From NCBI RefSeq assembly GCF_000787695.1, contig NZ_BBPH01000020.1:1-56288 (forward strand): a stretch of DNA of 56,288 bases, given 5' to 3'. The notes under the pieces were generated by a model. It made no database searches. It saw only the letters and a program-made list of their open reading frames with translations, and was not told the origin of the DNA. The DNA is from Paracoccus sp. PAMC 22219. Lineage in GTDB: Bacteria; Pseudomonadota; Alphaproteobacteria; Rhodobacterales; Rhodobacteraceae. Made by a program: the position numbers and the translations under genes. Positions 53,671-56,288 of this stretch are shown here, piece after piece; the first letter of the stretch is position 1, and each line of letters opens with the position of its first letter.

Positions 53671-54438
53671 ATGTCGATCCGAACCATGACGATAAACTAC
53701 CTCCGGACCCCGATCCCGGCCGACTTTCGGATCGACATCACCCTTGAGCAGGTCAGGGCACTTTCATACGGGCGACAGCATCAGCATCTCGTCGACGGTT
53801 TCGAGAAGCGGCTTGTTCACTTCGTGAGCAAACCGAAGGAATACGCGGAGCTCGCGATCGCTTGGTCAACCACACCCCACACAGACGCCTGTCAGGACGA
53901 CAGCTGCGTTGGATGTGAGGGTTGTCATAGCCGGTTCCCACCCTTCGAGAATTACCTTCCTCGGGCCATGTTCGTGGATGGCTGGTATGCGCAGACCTTG
54001 GTTGTCAGGGATATCATGTCTGGACCAGTTCGTGGCGCTTTGGGCGTTCGATATCGTAGCCGTACTCTGGATTGCGGGGACGAGGTCATGTTCGACATCT
54101 CCCTCCAGCTTCATTCCCTTTTCGTCGTGGAGGATTACTGGTTCTGCCGTTATGGGAATACGCTTCTTGCCACGACCGTGGAGCTTCTGCTCGTGCTGAT
54201 CGACGAGGTCGAACGTCTAGCAGATATCGATCCCGGGCAGACCTCCCTGCATATCCGTCTGGACATGACACCTCCGACAAAGGATCCGGGAGGCGCCCTG
54301 AAGTTCCGGGGAGAAGAGTTGGCGGACAGGTATCTTGAGTTTGTCGAATGGCTCGTCCGCTTGAAAAACATGCGAACGACCTTTGCGTCGATATCACTTA
54401 CCGACGAGACGCGCTGGCGCGACGGCCACCGAGAGTAG
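53671..54438 (+). CDS. hypothetical protein with a four-cysteine cluster
   Basis: No family is recognised. The 255-residue frame begins MSIRTMTINYLRTPIPADFR; internal starts (MTINYL) are possible. Near residue 75 is C-Q-D-D-S-C-V-G-C-E-G-C, a CX4CX2CX2C cluster suited to Zn or an Fe-S cluster. The rest alternates strands and helices (MFVDGWYAQTLVVRDIMSG, LLLVLIDEVERLADIDPGQ, LEFVEWLVRLKNMRTTFASI). There is no signal peptide or membrane helix. It stands alone between an IS630 copy and a convergent small membrane protein gene. It is probably a soluble plasmid-encoded protein; the role is unknown. Confidence 0.55.
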   Translation: MSIRTMTINYLRTPIPADFRIDITLEQVRALSYGRQHQHLVDGFEKRLVHFVSKPKEYAELAIAWSTTPHTDACQDDSCVGCEGCHSRFPPFENYLPRAMFVDGWYAQTLVVRDIMSGPVRGALGVRYRSRTLDCGDEVMFDISLQLHSLFVVEDYWFCRYGNTLLATTVELLLVLIDEVERLADIDPGQTSLHIRLDMTPPTKDPGGALKFRGEELADRYLEFVEWLVRLKNMRTTFASISLTDETRWRDGHRE

Positions 54439-54557
54439 AATGTCGCGAAAGCCTTTCACAAGCACCGTGGCGACGGATGATGTGTGCTCCTATCAAAAAT
54501 ATATAGGACGAAAGCAGTAGCTTCTGGCTCGGTTAGAACCTCCAGCCAAAGGTGAGT

Positions 54558-55037
54558 CTAAAACTGCGTCGGATCGTTAAAAGCACCGGGGAACAGATGA
54601 TCGTCAGTGACCTTGTTTAGCGGTGCATCTGGATGCTTCCATCTACTTCGGCGGTAATCGTCTGCAACTCGATCCCGCAGCGCCCATAGTTCCGTTTCAT
54701 CTGCCGCCATGAACCGGACGGCTCCGGCACGCACGAGCAGGCGTCGCAGCTCGTTGCTTTCGAAGCCCCCGAGATGATGACGTATCATGGGAAAGCTTCG
54801 ATACGGAAACTCAGATATACCTAAGTGGTGACTGATCGCAGTCTCGACGGATTGCTCTGTGCCAAACTCGGCGAGAAGGGCCTGTCTCTCCGCTGCAAGC
54901 TCGCGTTCTAGCTTCTCTCTTTGAAATTCGATTTCCCGCGCAAATTTTGCGCTTTGCGCTCTTAGCGGTATGAGCGCTGCCAAGAGGCCACTGAAGGCAC
55001 CCATGAAGGCCGAAAGCAGCGGAATCCAGACTTCCAT
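54558..55037 (-). CDS. membrane-anchored coiled-coil hypothetical protein
   Basis: The 159-residue product has an N-terminal membrane helix (VWIPLLSAFMGAFSGLLAAL), a long charged coiled coil (AREIEFQREKLERELAAERQ), and a winged-helix-like C-terminal region. The C-terminal part contains PMIRHHLGGFESNELRRLLV, then RAGAVRFMAADETELWALRD. The latter combination occurs in many uncharacterised bacterial proteins with the same membrane/coil/wing layout. Function is unknown; a membrane-tethered sensor is possible. It converges on the Cys-cluster gene. Confidence 0.55.
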   Translation of the reverse strand: MEVWIPLLSAFMGAFSGLLAALIPLRAQSAKFAREIEFQREKLERELAAERQALLAEFGTEQSVETAISHHLGISEFPYRSFPMIRHHLGGFESNELRRLLVRAGAVRFMAADETELWALRDRVADDYRRSRWKHPDAPLNKVTDDHLFPGAFNDPTQF

Positions 55038-55324
55038 CGGAAATACTCTTTACGTTGACCGAGACGCACCACCAAGTAAACAGATTTAAGGCGATCTGTC
55101 ACTTTAGACTTCATCAACCTAAATAGTTGTTTTCGCGAATTTTAAAACCCTAGGTACAACCCGCCACCCAAGAGAACGTTTATTTGACGATTAGTTGTTG
55201 ATTTCCACCCCATCAGTTCTGGGTGGAAATCAACACCCTTCCCAATACTCCGCTGTTTTTGCCACGGTTTTGTCCGTGTCTGATAGCGTCTGCTCGCTTA
55301 CGGGGCAGAGGTCTGTGTCCCGTT
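55038..55324. other. intergenic region containing a strong 15-bp hairpin
   Basis: No gene is seen. TGTTGATTTCCACCC (55196-55210) and GGGTGGAAATCAACA (55221-55235) form a perfect 15-bp stem with a ten-base loop. No U-tract follows on either strand. Confidence 0.6.
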
Positions 55325-55924
55325 TCAGTTGTCGTAGGTCATCGCGTTGGGCATCAGGGGCGTGCCCTGTGCTGCGGCGACCAGCGCGGCGAGGGCATTG
55401 TTGGCGCTAGCCTCACCCTTCTGCTTGTTGTCTTTGTCAAACAGTCCCAGATGCCGGCCAAGAAGCTCCAAGCCCTTCATCCGGTCGTGAAGCTCGAATT
55501 TGAATGTACCGTCCTTAGATACGCTCACGGACTTAATTGCGCGGCGCTCGTACTCGGTCATCTGTTGAGAAGAGATCGGGTGGCATACAGGGCGCATGAC
55601 AGGCTTGCCGTTCGGCAGGGTGAGAGGCAGCCCGCCTTCATCGAAGACCTCCTCCATGCCCCAGGTCAGCATCTGCCCAATATCGGCAAGGGCGACGATG
55701 ACGATCTCGCGCAGCACGTCAGCGGCCGTCATTCCGAATTCAACGTCACGTATCGCCTGCAATCGAGCGATTTCGGAGATGATATGGTCGTACTGGAGTA
55801 GTTCAAACCCCGTCTGCTTCGCCCGGCTTTCCGAATATCCAGCAGCGATTGCTGATGCTTTCGCATCCTTTCGGATCACGTACTCTTGGCAGAAAGCCTC
55901 TTGGCGAGAATTTAATCGGGTCAT
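55325..55924 (-). CDS. phage terminase small subunit (Terminase_2 type)
   Basis: The 199-residue product begins MTRLNSRQEAFCQEYVIRKD and AKASAIAAGYSESRAKQTGF, the classic DNA-binding helix-turn-helix of terminase small subunits. It continues with VLREIVIVALADIGQMLTWG and a C-terminal helix FELHDRMKGLELLGRHLGLF typical of the family. Known role: it recognises phage DNA and loads the large terminase. No large subunit, portal or other phage genes are present in the window, so it is an orphan, either the edge of a prophage cut by the IS at the right end or a repurposed DNA-binding protein. Confidence 0.8.
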   Translation of the reverse strand: MTRLNSRQEAFCQEYVIRKDAKASAIAAGYSESRAKQTGFELLQYDHIISEIARLQAIRDVEFGMTAADVLREIVIVALADIGQMLTWGMEEVFDEGGLPLTLPNGKPVMRPVCHPISSQQMTEYERRAIKSVSVSKDGTFKFELHDRMKGLELLGRHLGLFDKDNKQKGEASANNALAALVAAAQGTPLMPNAMTYDN

Positions 55925-56233
55925 TTGGTCACTCGTGGGTCACGGTCCTGCAGAGTTATGCGAGCTATATGAGGGATATCTCCTCTAAGTTGCAAACCTT
56001 TTTCTGCCGCTCGCTATGCGCTTTGACTTATGAATCCGTTCTGCAGACCAGTCCGTTAAATAAATCGTATAGGGCGTGAGCAGTTAGTGACCCTCATTCA
56101 TGCCAAAGAATCTTTGGGAAAGTGTAGTTACCACCAAGTCTGTGACGCTCTGCGGAAGTGGAATACACTATTTCACAACGGAAGACACAGGTTTTGCCCA
56201 GCTATCTGGCTTTGCCCCCATTTCACCGGACGC
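55925..56233. other. gap before right-end IS3 fragment
   Basis: I see nothing that supports a gene. The region is moderately A+T rich and probably includes the terminal inverted repeat of the IS3 element. Confidence 0.3.
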
Positions 56234-56288
56234 TCAGCCGGTTGCGGTTTGAGCTGCGATGAACTCGCGGGGCGAGCGCATCTTCAGC
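56234..56288 (-). pseudogene. IS3-family OrfB C-terminal end, truncated by right window edge
   Basis: The minus strand reads LKMRSPREFIAAQTATG and a stop at 56236-56234, the standard C-terminus of IS3-group OrfB proteins (S-P-x-E-F-I). The remainder lies outside the window. It has the same orientation as the orfA/orfB-start remnant at the left edge. Confidence 0.7.

Overview
The window looks like most or all of an accessory plasmid (or plasmid-derived contig) from an alphaproteobacterium, probably Rhodobacteraceae such as Paracoccus. This is inferred from the GC-rich coding style, a Rep_3-type initiator with iterons, a DUF1612/HTH plasmid protein, the IS3/IS66/IS110/IS481/IS630 remnants and an RTX protein. 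The two window ends carry the front half (left) and the tail (right) of an IS3-type element in the same orientation. This is what a circular replicon broken inside an IS copy would give.

Layout. 1-0.5 kb: IS3 remnant. 0.77-1.8 kb: primase/polymerase-like replication protein. 2.1-5.3 kb: nested transposon scrap (IS110 tail, degenerate IS66, an IS3-family element inserted in it). 5.65-21.1 kb: one long minus-strand defence operon, parD-parE-exonuclease-brxA-brxB-brxC-pglX-pglZ-brxL-PLD nuclease. It is a type 1 BREX locus with a toxin-antitoxin pair and an exonuclease in front and a phospholipase-D-like protein behind. The BrxL has an MITD1-like MIT_C domain where a Lon-type domain is expected. 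21.7-22.5 kb: orphan membrane protein. 22.6-23.6 kb: IS630 remnant. 23.7-40.5 kb: a 17-kb minus-strand operon of unknown function, made of a short secreted family-5 solute-binding protein, then a Tat-signal protein that appears to continue through four broken frames into one chain of about 3,177 residues, then a TAATG-coupled second giant of 2,030 residues. 40.9-45.9 kb: plasmid backbone (DUF1612 protein, serine recombinase, small ParB-like protein, ParA, Rep, iterons). 46-56 kb: serine hydrolase, IS481, RTX protein, IS630, several hypotheticals and a lone terminase small subunit.

How the parts work together. The BREX genes are tightly packed with overlaps of 1-8 nt and are probably driven from the parD promoter, which has a palindromic candidate operator. 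parDE may act as an addiction module for the defence block. The giant-protein operon is the best candidate for an undescribed system. Its products look extracytoplasmic (Tat leader, Sec leader), but I recognise no enzymatic domain in the giants.

Caveat. pglZ, pglX, the first giant gene (four places), the recombinase, the serine hydrolase and the right-hand IS630 transposase (three places) are each broken by what reads as the loss of exactly one base, several in homopolymers. Eleven same-direction events suggest consensus errors in a long-read assembly as strongly as real gene decay. I therefore describe these genes as frameshifted rather than dead.
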